Of a stretch of 17,592 nt of DNA, positions 1-6,858 are shown piece by piece. Numbering within the stretch: position 1 is the first letter of the stretch; each line of letters starts with the position of its first letter. This stretch comes from CALGLS01 sp045105695. Lineage in GTDB: Bacteria; Bacteroidota; Bacteroidia; Chitinophagales; Saprospiraceae. The notes beneath the pieces were generated by a model that worked only from the letters and a program-made list of their open reading frames with translations, made no database searches and had not been told where the DNA came from. A program made the position numbers and the translations under genes. The stretch is from positions 1 to 17,592 of the forward strand of contig JBGCDT010000140.1 in the NCBI GenBank assembly GCA_045105695.1. The letters are read 5' to 3'.

Positions 1-54
1 TACAGTTACTTAAAGTAGATTTCTGATTAATATACAAAAGAGACTTAATAGTTT

Positions 55-522
55 TTAATTATTAAGAAATCGCTCAATCTGCCTTCTATGCCTAAGGATA
101 TGGACTATCGCATGTTCGAATAACTGCTCTACATCATAGGATTGTCCCCATCGGACTTTGATTTTGTTTTCTGGATCATACGTTTCTAGCCTTAGGGATG
201 GATAGTCTTGGAATAGCTTTTCGTTATACGCAAACATTTCATCTAACGCGACATGATACTGTTCCACAGATTCTAGTTTTGTTTTTTCGTAATATGAAAT
301 ATCTTCTCCCAGCCATTTTCTGATCTCAATAACATAGGTGTACCCTGAAGCGACTACATGCGTCAAGATGCTTTGGATAGATTGACAGTCTTCGTCTTTT
401 GTTTCTGTGTCAAGCGTTTTTAATAGATAGTCGATAGGGATTTTTTTCGTAATTTCTTTTAGCTCATCTATTGCTTTTTTGTATTCATCTAGAATGGCGA
501 TTTTGGCTCCTTGGTTTGTCAT
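55..522 (-). CDS. DinB-like four-helix metal-binding protein
   Basis: This 155-residue protein has the look of the DinB/YfiT-like four-helix bundle superfamily, whose members bind a divalent metal through a His triad and often act as thiol-dependent transferases. Visible are His55 in a helix (ILTHVVAS) and a C-terminal helix with His137, His141 and His145 (EHAIVHILRHRRQIE), matching the family pattern of one early His plus a late HxxxH. The length is normal for the family. There is no signal peptide, so it is probably cytoplasmic. The ATG at 520-522 is the natural start and no strong Shine-Dalgarno precedes it. The specific substrate cannot be read from sequence. It lies downstream of the SRPBCC gene on the same strand but about 410 bases away, so co-transcription is uncertain. 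Confidence 0.85.
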   Translation of the reverse strand: MTNQGAKIAILDEYKKAIDELKEITKKIPIDYLLKTLDTETKDEDCQSIQSILTHVVASGYTYVIEIRKWLGEDISYYEKTKLESVEQYHVALDEMFAYNEKLFQDYPSLRLETYDPENKIKVRWGQSYDVEQLFEHAIVHILRHRRQIERFLNN

Positions 523-933
523 TGTTTGATTTTTTATTCTTGCTGGTTGGCGTTGGATGTGTTGATTTATTGCTTACTTTATTTTATTCCCAGAATATTT
601 CTACTATTTTTTTTCGTCCTTTTTTTAGCCTCAGCTTTCCAATGTTGAAAACAACACCGGCTATGATTTTTAGGTCTATTGTATTAGGTTTTTTCATTCC
701 CACTGTTTTAGCTTTAATAACTAATTTGTTTTTCCCAGGTTTTAAATGAAGAGGTATGGCCTTGGCTGTAAATGGGTGAGGTGAAACTAAAAATGGAAAA
801 GAGGAAGCGTAGCGATTTAATTTTCATCTAAGTAAAACAAAGAAAGTATATGGATATTTCTCAGGGAAGGTTATTTAAGATAGTTTTCAAATAGAGGCTT
901 GTAGTTGTTAAACTTTGATTCCTTTTACGTCGC
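523..933. other. Intergenic stretch with protein-like but startless frames on both strands; possible decayed or dispersed element
   Basis: No convincing gene is present in these 411 bases. On the minus strand a frame is open from 823 to the TAA at 584-586 (79 residues). It lacks an upstream start codon (first ATG near its middle) and contains strikingly protein-like text such as KPGKNKLVIKAKTVG and IDLKIIAGVVFNIG. On the plus strand the frame entering from 471 reads through to the TGA at 748-750 (ending FFIPTVLALITNLFFPGFK) and would continue sensibly (GETKNGKEEA, then RFNFHLSKTKKVYGYFSGK) but for in-frame stops. Open, non-random reading on both strands suggests a conserved DNA element or a decayed gene rather than a working gene. 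I could not find a second copy inside this window. Confidence 0.35.
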
Positions 934-1374
934 TTAGTGATTGCCTTCTGCAAAGGCTTTAAATTGATCCATCCATTTCTGACTCTGCTGTTTGAATTTT
1001 CCAGGGAATAGCATCGCCATTAGCTTGATCATTATTCCATTCAACTTAGTGTATTCTACTTCAGAGATGTAGAGCGTTTTATCGTTAGATAATTTTTTAA
1101 AACGCGTCGTTTGCGTATTCGTCATATGATCATGTACGTACAGAGCTGTTTTTTCTTCAGGTAGATTCGAAACCATTATTGTTTCTAGTAATTCTATTCT
1201 TCTTTTGTCTTGAAGAATGATTTTAGCAGTAGCTCCTTTTGTATTTGGAGTGCCACTCAAATGTTCTATACTTTCAAAACCATCTTGCCACTCTTTGAAA
1301 TGGTCTTCGTTCTCCCAGAGTCGGACGGCCTGTTCTAAAGGTTTATTAATTTCTACAGTACAGGTATATTTCAT
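934..1374 (-). CDS. SRPBCC (START-like / polyketide cyclase-like) family protein
   Basis: This 146-residue protein begins MKYTCTVEINKPLEQAVRLW, the first strand and following helix typical of SRPBCC ligand-binding helix-grip folds. It continues with ENEDHFKEWQDGF, a run of beta-strands (AKIILQ, RIELLETIM, TALYVHDH, TLYISEVEYT) and the long C-terminal helix (KQQSQKWMDQFKAFAE) that closes the hydrophobic cavity. Such proteins bind small hydrophobic ligands; the ligand here is unknown. I chose the ATG at 1372-1374. The frame is open upstream to a TTG at 1393-1395, but that TTG sits only one base after GGAG and the sequence homologous to family N termini starts at the ATG. A possible promoter lies at 1429-1459. 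Confidence 0.8.
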   Translation of the reverse strand: MKYTCTVEINKPLEQAVRLWENEDHFKEWQDGFESIEHLSGTPNTKGATAKIILQDKRRIELLETIMVSNLPEEKTALYVHDHMTNTQTTRFKKLSNDKTLYISEVEYTKLNGIMIKLMAMLFPGKFKQQSQKWMDQFKAFAEGNH

Positions 1375-1428
1375 TTTCTTGAAGTTTTTAAACAATCTCC
1401 TTGGCCTTTTTTAGAATGTTGTAGACTC

Positions 1429-1459
1429 CTAAGGTAAAACAATTTCAAAATCTTGCAAA
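1429..1459 (-). promoter_or_regulatory. Possible Bacteroidota-type promoter of the SRPBCC gene
   Basis: On the minus strand TTTG (complement of 1456-1459) is followed after 19 bases by TACCTTAG (complement of 1429-1436), one mismatch from the TAnnTTTG -7 consensus used by the main Bacteroidota sigma factor. It stands about 55 bases before the chosen ATG at 1374. This is a motif match only. Confidence 0.35.
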
Positions 1460-1654
1460 CTAAAAGCCTGCTATGATACGACTTGTATGATTGGTCGTCC
1501 AATCCATAGCGTTAGATTCTTTTAAGCATACATCTGTCTGTCGTAAACTATTTCAAACTACTTCGGTATTTCTTCTTTCGATACTTTTAGATTCGCATTC
1601 TCATCGCTCATTATGCTCTGAATGAGAAGGAGGTATAGCGTCCTGAAAATACAA

Positions 1655-1688
1655 AGCGAGTAAAATCATTTTTCTGATTTTACTCGCT
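1655..1688. terminator. Perfect 14-bp inverted repeat, possible terminator of the SOUL-DUF2256 unit
   Basis: AGCGAGTAAAATCA (1655-1668) and TGATTTTACTCGCT (1675-1688) are exact reverse complements separated by a 6-base loop, TTTTTC. Read on the minus strand the hairpin is followed by TTTGTATTTT, which is compatible with a weak rho-independent terminator about 105 bases after the DUF2256 stop. Read on the plus strand no T-run follows. The stem is AT-rich, so a protein-binding palindrome is an alternative. Confidence 0.5.
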
Positions 1689-1793
1689 CTAAAGTTGTTG
1701 GAAAATTAGTCCGCCTGAAATTCTATTATTACCTAAGTTTTTATCATTTACTATTTGCCTATAGTTAAAGTGATATTCGAGGGTAAAGAATTA

Positions 1794-1967
1794 TTAGGAA
1801 TTTTTACCGTTGTTTTTATTTCGTCTACACCGATCACTACAGTACTTCACCTCCTCCCAGTTCTTCTCCCACTTTTTTCGCCAGGTAAACGGAAGTTTAC
1901 AGACGAGACATTCTTTGGATGGAAGATGTTGCTTTTTTTTAGATTTTGAGGAATTGTTTTTCTTCAT
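1794..1967 (-). CDS. DUF2256 small zinc-ribbon-like protein (57 aa)
   Basis: This short gene encodes a 57-residue basic protein. After a Lys-rich head it reads HLPSKECLVCKLPFTWRKKW, then WEKNWEEVKYCSDRCRRNK, which closely follows the layout I know for the DUF2256 family (LPxKxCxVCxxPFTWRKKW...W..VKYCSxRCR). Four cysteines form two knuckles, C20-x2-C23 and C43-x3-C47, as expected for one bound zinc ion. The molecular function of the family is unknown. It starts with ATG at 1965-1967 and stops with TAA at 1794-1796. It begins 32 bases downstream of the SOUL gene on the same strand, so the two are probably one transcript. From memory, DUF2256 genes are often found near photolyase/cryptochrome and SOUL genes, which would agree with this neighbour. 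Confidence 0.85.
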   Translation of the reverse strand: MKKNNSSKSKKKQHLPSKECLVCKLPFTWRKKWEKNWEEVKYCSDRCRRNKNNGKNS

Positions 1968-1999
1968 TTTTTGGAGAATATGAATCTTTTTTACTGTAT

Positions 2000-2602
2000 T
2001 TATGAATGTTCCTCTAGTTCTACGATAACCTCATTCTTTCGATTGAAAACCTCATAAGGCGGATTGTATCCCAAGAAATAAAACCGGTTGGTGTAAGCAA
2101 TTCCTTTTGCCTCTAAAGCTGCAATTAGTAGGGTTTTGTATTTCTCTATTTTATCATCATCAGACCAGCCACCAAAAGTAATGGCCGCTACTCTCTTTGC
2201 AGGTACTTCCTCAAATGCTATTTCAGATTGATTTGGTTTGGGGAGAGTTTCTTTATTATACTTTTTTGGAACCATAAACATAACCGTCATGGAATCCTCT
2301 AGAGACATCGCCACAGGAGAGGTCATAGCTATTTTTTCTTCTTTCTCATTGCCACCAAAAATATAACCGGCTAGAATAGAAAAACCTTTGCTGGAAGCTT
2401 CTTTGTATTCTTTAGTAGAGAGCTTGACAGAGGTGAACAGGCTTGCTTCATATTGTCTGACTTCGAAATTATCATATTCTTTTTCTACAGTGTATGGATA
2501 GCTTTCGATATTGTTTTGTCCTTTCATTGCGAATATTTGTACGATGGCGAAGATTAATAATAATACACTAAGTATGATTAAAAGTATTTTCATGATTTTC
2601 AT
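2000..2602 (-). CDS. SOUL family haem-binding-like protein, membrane anchored
   Basis: This 200-residue protein starts with an N-terminal hydrophobic segment (residues 4-25, ILLIILSVLLLIFAIVQIF) that serves as an anchor or uncleaved signal. A full SOUL/HBP domain follows. Recognisable family blocks are the opening VEKEYDNFEVRQYEASLFTS (39-58), the glycine/basic segment AGYIFGGNEKEEKIAMTSPV (78-97), MFMVPKKYN (109-116), and the end LGYNPPYEVFNRKNEVIVEL. SOUL proteins bind haem or related tetrapyrroles, but ligand binding here is inferred from the family alone. The start is the first ATG (2600-2602); a second ATG three codons later is possible. It is followed after 32 bases by DUF2256. The 292 bases upstream (2603-2894) are shared with the divergent plus-strand gene at 2895. 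Confidence 0.9.
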   Translation of the reverse strand: MKIMKILLIILSVLLLIFAIVQIFAMKGQNNIESYPYTVEKEYDNFEVRQYEASLFTSVKLSTKEYKEASSKGFSILAGYIFGGNEKEEKIAMTSPVAMSLEDSMTVMFMVPKKYNKETLPKPNQSEIAFEEVPAKRVAAITFGGWSDDDKIEKYKTLLIAALEAKGIAYTNRFYFLGYNPPYEVFNRKNEVIVELEEHS

Positions 2603-2867
2603 TTTTGAACCTTTTTTAGTAGATGAGAGAAGTTGGGGTTATCTCTTGAAGTGTTTTTGAAAACGCTGTGCAAAATCTCATGAGTCTAATTGTTAATACA
2701 CCTTTATTGTTCAAAAAATAACAGCGATAATTTTTTAGTCGTAACAATCTTTTATGTTTTTGAATGTGTTTTGTGATAGCGACCGATCCAGCTTGAAATG
2801 CCAAACATTGTTTTTGATTAACTAAAATATCACTCTTTGGGATGACATTTCGGAAAAGAGGGACCGC

Positions 2868-2875
2868 TATATTTG
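2868..2875 (+). promoter_or_regulatory. Possible -7 promoter element for the Cys-repeat T9SS gene
   Basis: TATATTTG fits the Bacteroidota -7 consensus TAnnTTTG and ends 19 bases before the ATG at 2895, which would give a very short leader. No TTG stands at the usual 17-23 base spacing upstream (the nearest is about 28 bases away), so support is partial. Confidence 0.35.
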
Positions 2876-2894
2876 TGTTCAAATCCAAATAAAA

Positions 2895-4640
2895 ATGAAA
2901 CTCAAATTTACTATTGCTCTAGTCGCTTGCTTATTCAATCTTAATCTTTTTGCCCAATATGCAATAGACGAAACTTCTTACAATGAGAAGCTTCATGAAT
3001 TAATGGATGCTGAAGACATTGAAAAAATAACTAAGCAACTAAAAGAATTTCCAGATTACTTCGGCCCTACTAATAAGAATTACAATAGCTTTAGAAAAAG
3101 AACAGCTCATAGCCAGAATAATCATAGCAGTCAAATATTTTCTATGATGGGCTGCGGTGAGACAGACCTACCTTCTAGTCCTAACTGTAACGGTGTTTGT
3201 GATGATAATGACAGCAGTGCGGGGCCTGACTGTAACGGAGTTTGTGGTACTGGAGATAGTGCTGGGAGCCCAGATTGTAATGGAGTTTGTGAATCAGGAG
3301 AGAGCTCTGGAGGGCCAGATTGTGATGGGATTTGTGATGCGGGAGAGGGTTCTTCTAGCTTAGACTGTGATGGAATCTGTGATGCTGGAGAGAGTTCTTC
3401 TAGCTCTGATTGTAATGGAGTCTGTGACGCTGGGGATAGTGCTTCTGGAGCAGATTGCAATGGTGTTTGTGAGGTAGGCGAAAGTTCTTCGGGGCCAGAC
3501 TGTGATGAAGTTTGCGATGTTGGAGAGAGCGCGTCGAATCCCGGTTGCGATAGCGTTTGTGATGCAGGAGACAGCCCTTCTGGAGTGGATTGTAATGGTG
3601 TCTGTGATGCAGGAGATAGTTCTTCTGGTCCTGATTGCAATGGAGTTTGCGATGCAGGAGATAGTTCTTCTGGTCCTGATTGCAATGGTGTTTGTAATGC
3701 AGGAGATAGTTCTTCTGGTCCTGATTGCAATGGTGTTTGTAATGCAGGAGATAGCTCTTCTGGTCCTGATTGTAATGGTGCTTGTGATGCAGGAGATAGC
3801 TCTTCCGGTCCAGATTGTAATGGTGCGTGTGGCGCAGGAGATAGTTCCTCCGGTCCTGATTGTAATGGCGTATGTGGTGTAGGAGATAGTTCTTCTAGCC
3901 CTGATTGCGATGGGAACTGCGGTTCTTCGGACAGTGCTTTTAGTCCAGATTGTAATGGTAATTGTGATTCTGGAGACAGCCCTTTTGGGGCAGACTGTAA
4001 TGGAGACTGTGATCTCAATGATGGTTTTGGGAGTCCGGATTGTGATGGCTTTTGTGATGCATTCGATCACCCTAATAGCCAAGATTGTAATCCATTACCT
4101 GTAGAATTGAGCATGTTTAAAACAATATCAAGTGATTGTCAGCATCAGTTGTTTTGGCAAACGGCCTCGGAAGATAATTTTGAATATTTTGAAGTACAGC
4201 AGAAATTACGAAAAGGGGAGTTTGAAACCATTGCTACAATTAATTCATTGGGAACAGAGGAAAGCTCAAAAGACTATAAGTATATCATAGAGGAAGCAAA
4301 TTATGATGCGTTGTACAGATTGAAAATAGTTGACCTAGACGGAAGCTTTGAATATTCTTCCTTCGTTGCGGCCAGAGGACAATGTTTAAATTCAGTAGAA
4401 TTATTTCCAAATCCGGCAACAGATCGAGTTAGAATTTCTTTTGGAGAAGTTCCTGAGAAAAGTGTTTATCTAAGTATAACAAACGTACTGGGGCAAACAC
4501 TAATGTTAAGAAAAGATTTATCAGATCAGTTTTCTTCTAATTCTGTAGACATTGATATCAGTGGCCAGCCTTCAGGATCTTATTTATTTACGTTGGAAGT
4601 TGGAGGTGTATTTCAGAATTTCCAAGTTGTGAAATTGTAA
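2895..4640 (+). CDS. Secreted T9SS cargo protein with twenty tandem 15-residue Cys-rich repeats
   Basis: This 581-residue secreted protein has four parts. Residues 1-20 are a signal peptide ending LNLFA. Residues 21-96 are a short charged N-terminal region. Residues 97-396 are exactly twenty head-to-tail 15-residue units with consensus DCNGVCDAGDSSSGP. Residues 400-495 are a fibronectin-III-like domain (PLPVELSMF..., FWQTASEDNFEYFEVQ, YRLKIVDLDGSFEYSSF) of the kind that commonly precedes sorting signals. Residues 496-581 are a T9SS type A sorting domain (VELFPNPATDRVRISF ... PSGSYLFTLEV). Each unit has two Cys in CxxxC plus Asp, Asn, Ser and Gly at spacings reminiscent of calcium-binding thrombospondin type-3-like loops. 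Disulfide or calcium use is inferred. It is probably exported and then attached to or released from the cell surface by the por system. No catalytic domain is seen. A lipoprotein gene follows 42 bases downstream. Confidence 0.88.
   Translation: MKLKFTIALVACLFNLNLFAQYAIDETSYNEKLHELMDAEDIEKITKQLKEFPDYFGPTNKNYNSFRKRTAHSQNNHSSQIFSMMGCGETDLPSSPNCNGVCDDNDSSAGPDCNGVCGTGDSAGSPDCNGVCESGESSGGPDCDGICDAGEGSSSLDCDGICDAGESSSSSDCNGVCDAGDSASGADCNGVCEVGESSSGPDCDEVCDVGESASNPGCDSVCDAGDSPSGVDCNGVCDAGDSSSGPDCNGVCDAGDSSSGPDCNGVCNAGDSSSGPDCNGVCNAGDSSSGPDCNGACDAGDSSSGPDCNGACGAGDSSSGPDCNGVCGVGDSSSSPDCDGNCGSSDSAFSPDCNGNCDSGDSPFGADCNGDCDLNDGFGSPDCDGFCDAFDHPNSQDCNPLPVELSMFKTISSDCQHQLFWQTASEDNFEYFEVQQKLRKGEFETIATINSLGTEESSKDYKYIIEEANYDALYRLKIVDLDGSFEYSSFVAARGQCLNSVELFPNPATDRVRISFGEVPEKSVYLSITNVLGQTLMLRKDLSDQFSSNSVDIDISGQPSGSYLFTLEVGGVFQNFQVVKL
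3183..4082 (+). repeat. Tandem array of twenty 45-bp coding repeats
   Basis: The array covers codons 97-396 of the T9SS protein. Units 10 to 15 (about 3588-3857) are nearly identical at DNA level, sharing GCAGGAGATAG and TCTGGTCCTGATTG blocks with mainly synonymous or single-residue changes. The outer units (1-9 and 16-20) are more diverged. This is the pattern expected of expansion in the middle of the array by slippage or unequal exchange. The unit length is a multiple of three, so copy-number change keeps the frame. The array also produces long artefactual open frames on both strands. Confidence 0.95.
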
Positions 4641-4682
4641 CTTAATTAAATCAGAAATTAATAATTAAAAAATAGAACAGAC

Positions 4683-5135
4683 ATGAAATTACGGAACATT
4701 TTATTTTGCTTAACCATCGCTTTATTACAGTTCAGTTTTCAGAGCTGCGAAAAAGATATGTTAGTAGAGACTGAAATATCGGCAGTTAAGGTGGATAAGG
4801 AAATAATAGAAATTAATCAGAGAGCAGAAGAACCAACTGCCTTGTATCTGGTCCACTCGGAAGGAGAGGCCATACTAGCATCTGATATTGTGGAATTATT
4901 TTTAGATGGTTGGGAGTATCAAGAATTGGTAACCATATCTGGTTATACCGCTACGGATGATTTGTGGACTATTCTTAGTTATGAAAATGACTATCCCAAA
5001 AAATTCGATAAAATAAAAATCGAATTAACAAAGCTGAAAAAAGGAACAAGCGAATGGGAAGAGTGTATTAACGATATTTATGAACGTGCTGAAGAATTAC
5101 CTGGAATAATCGTTTTGGATCAGGACTTAGAATAA
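4683..5135 (+). CDS. Small predicted lipoprotein of unknown function
   Basis: This 150-residue protein has a signal sequence MKLRNILFCLTIALLQFSFQ followed by Cys22, which fits a lipobox-like SPase II site, so it is probably a membrane-attached lipoprotein. The mature part is acidic and mixed alpha/beta (EPTALYLVHSEGEAILAS, VELFLDGWEYQELVTISGY, then a Lys-rich helix and WEECINDIYERAEELPGI). I recognise no family. It lies 42 bases after the Cys-repeat T9SS gene on the same strand with no terminator visible between them, so a shared transcript and a related role at the envelope are plausible. It ends 11 bases before the stop of the convergent serine hydrolase gene. Confidence 0.7.
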   Translation: MKLRNILFCLTIALLQFSFQSCEKDMLVETEISAVKVDKEIIEINQRAEEPTALYLVHSEGEAILASDIVELFLDGWEYQELVTISGYTATDDLWTILSYENDYPKKFDKIKIELTKLKKGTSEWEECINDIYERAEELPGIIVLDQDLE

Positions 5136-5146
5136 TATTATTATAA

Positions 5147-6790
5147 TTACTGATCAGCCAATACTGCGGGTAAAATATATTCCGTCATTATTTTATCAGC
5201 ATCTGGATGAGCATATGGCTTGCCATAGGCAGAACTAGTGATAACAATCACAAAAGGAATATCTTTGAAAATAAATATTTTATTTCCACCATTTCCAGTG
5301 CAAAAAGAAACTTCATAGTCTTTTCCATCAACCGTATAAATTTTATTCCAGAATAAATATCCATAGTAAGCATTTTCTCCATGGTTTATCTGTTTTACTT
5401 GTCTGGATAAACTCGTTGCTACCCATTGTTCAGGGATGATTTGTTTGTTATTCCACTTTCCTTTGTTCTTATAGAGCTGACCATATTTGGCAAAGTCGAC
5501 TGCTCGTAGTCTGATGCCACCGGCTGTATTTCCAACTTTCTGGGGGGTGTATTGCCACTCGTAATTTGTAATTCCTAATGGTGCAAACAATTTTTTATCT
5601 GCATAAGAAACAAGTCCTGAAGGGACGGATTTATGAATAATGTCTCCAAGGACCACTACACCTGCTGTGAAATATGCATAATCTTTTCCCATTACTTTTT
5701 CCTGATTCATCGGGAGGTCGAGTGTGAATTTCACCCAGTTTTTTGTAGGATACATATTCTCTTCATTACCAGGATTGCTCCAGTCATTATCATCGCCGAT
5801 AAACCCTGAACTCATTGTTAGCAGTGATTTTAAAGTCACCTGATCTTTTGCAGGGCTATAGTTTTCGTAGGATTTTAGATCGTAAAATTCTTTAAGTTCT
5901 TGGTCTACATTCTTTATGTGATTTTCTTCAATGGCAATTCCCATCATCGTAGAGGCGAAAGTTTTTCCTACTGATCTAGGGTCGTGCAAGGCATCTCTTT
6001 CTGAGCCATTGAAATATTCTTCCAAGAGTAATTCTCCTTCTTTTATTACTACAATTCCATTGATGTCTTCAAATCTTTTTTGAGCAATTTTTTTATTGAG
6101 CGCTTCAATTTTAGTTTTATCAAAAGGAGCCTTAGATAGGTTCCATCCACTATTGGGTTTTATTTCTTGAATGGCAATTGCACTCTTGTCAACGGGTATG
6201 TCTCGAACGTCAAACGCTATGTTTCCTTTAGCGAGGAGATTTCCAACCTGAAGTTTTTCATTATTTAAATAAGGTCGTACTTCAATGCTTAAGGAATGCT
6301 TTCCAATACTTAGCTTGTCCTGACCGCCACCCATTTTCATGAATTTCAACCATAGAAACCAACCCCAAAAATCCAAAGGCTGCGGTGCAATCAGTGGGAC
6401 TGTATGCTGTAGTTGTTTTGTTTTTGATTCTAAAGTTCCAGCTCCTTTGTTCAGGTTTTCTACATACACAACCTCGTCGTCCACTAAAATAGAGAACTGA
6501 AAATTTCCTTTCTGCAAGAGTTCTTCTTCAGATAAACTCGGGTCCAATTGCTGTAAACTTTGAACCAGCGGTTGATCCAAAGAGAAATGAGCGGTCAGGA
6601 ATTCGTCTTCATTCAAAGTAAACTGTTTGGAAAATGCAGGCTCAGTCGTTCCTGCTTTTTTTGCATTGTTCTTGGAGAAAGAAATAACATTGGCCTTCTC
6701 TGAACGTAATTCATTTTGATTGAGCTTAGAATTACTATTGCAAGAAAGAATAGCGAAAGTTAGAAGTGTTACGATAGAAATTAATTTCAT
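5147..6790 (-). CDS. Lipoprotein serine hydrolase of the beta-lactamase/PBP (class C-like) fold
   Basis: This 547-residue protein has a lipoprotein signal ending LLTFAILSC (Cys17). Residues about 50-205 form an extra N-terminal beta-rich domain. A serine beta-lactamase-like/esterase domain follows from about 225 to 547. The nucleophile motif SxxK is S273-V-G-K276 (DPRSVGKTFAS), followed by the family block LKSLLTMSSGF (320-330). The second motif reads Y371-A-Y-F-T-A-G instead of the classical YxN, and the third is CTGNGGN (497-503) in place of KTG/HxG. The fold and nucleophile are clear, but whether it acts as an esterase, D-Ala-D-Ala peptidase or amidase is not readable. It is probably anchored on the periplasmic side or the outer membrane. 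The AraC gene lies 68 bases upstream on the same strand, so it may be co-transcribed with or controlled by it. Confidence 0.88.
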   Translation of the reverse strand: MKLISIVTLLTFAILSCNSNSKLNQNELRSEKANVISFSKNNAKKAGTTEPAFSKQFTLNEDEFLTAHFSLDQPLVQSLQQLDPSLSEEELLQKGNFQFSILVDDEVVYVENLNKGAGTLESKTKQLQHTVPLIAPQPLDFWGWFLWLKFMKMGGGQDKLSIGKHSLSIEVRPYLNNEKLQVGNLLAKGNIAFDVRDIPVDKSAIAIQEIKPNSGWNLSKAPFDKTKIEALNKKIAQKRFEDINGIVVIKEGELLLEEYFNGSERDALHDPRSVGKTFASTMMGIAIEENHIKNVDQELKEFYDLKSYENYSPAKDQVTLKSLLTMSSGFIGDDNDWSNPGNEENMYPTKNWVKFTLDLPMNQEKVMGKDYAYFTAGVVVLGDIIHKSVPSGLVSYADKKLFAPLGITNYEWQYTPQKVGNTAGGIRLRAVDFAKYGQLYKNKGKWNNKQIIPEQWVATSLSRQVKQINHGENAYYGYLFWNKIYTVDGKDYEVSFCTGNGGNKIFIFKDIPFVIVITSSAYGKPYAHPDADKIMTEYILPAVLADQ

Positions 6791-6813
6791 CTTTTATATT
6801 TTGATTTGAAAGA

Positions 6814-6821
6814 CGAAGATA
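6814..6821 (-). promoter_or_regulatory. Possible -7 element of the serine hydrolase gene
   Basis: The complement reads TATCTTCG, one mismatch from TAnnTTTG. It lies 23 bases before the ATG at 6790, in the gap after the AraC gene. No convincing -33 element is seen, so this is weak evidence that the hydrolase has its own promoter. Confidence 0.3.
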
Positions 6822-6858
6822 GATCATTAAGGCTTTGGGAAATTGTATAATCTTAACA

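Larger units (their letters stand above)
1375..1793. other. Gene-free intergenic region (419 bases)
   Basis: I see no supported gene here. The stretch contains the candidate SRPBCC promoter (1429-1459) and a perfect 14-bp inverted repeat (1655-1688). A 17-codon minus-strand ATG frame at 1558-1611 is too short to support. The stretch separates the SRPBCC gene from the SOUL-DUF2256 pair. Confidence 0.6.

Noticed and set aside
471..749. 92-codon plus-strand frame overlapping the start of the DinB gene
   Set aside because: It overlaps a well-supported gene on the other strand and its second half belongs to the repeat-like stretch that is open on both strands.
1558..1611. 17-residue minus-strand frame reading MSDENANLKVSKEEIPK
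   Set aside because: Too short, with no ribosome-binding site, promoter or recognisable family; looks plausible only by composition.
1755..1949. 64-codon plus-strand frame
   Set aside because: It is the shadow of the DUF2256 gene on the minus strand, whose Cys pattern and conserved blocks are far stronger.
2616..2888. 90-codon minus-strand frame upstream of the SOUL gene
   Set aside because: It starts only with TTG, covers the region expected to hold two divergent promoters, shows no domain, and its start lies 7 bases from the divergent ATG.
3131..4082. Long open frames antisense to, or shifted within, the repeat array (up to 295 codons)
   Set aside because: They arise because the 45-bp repeat has no stop codon in several frames; composition is monotonous and the plus-strand frame has the signal peptide and sorting domain.
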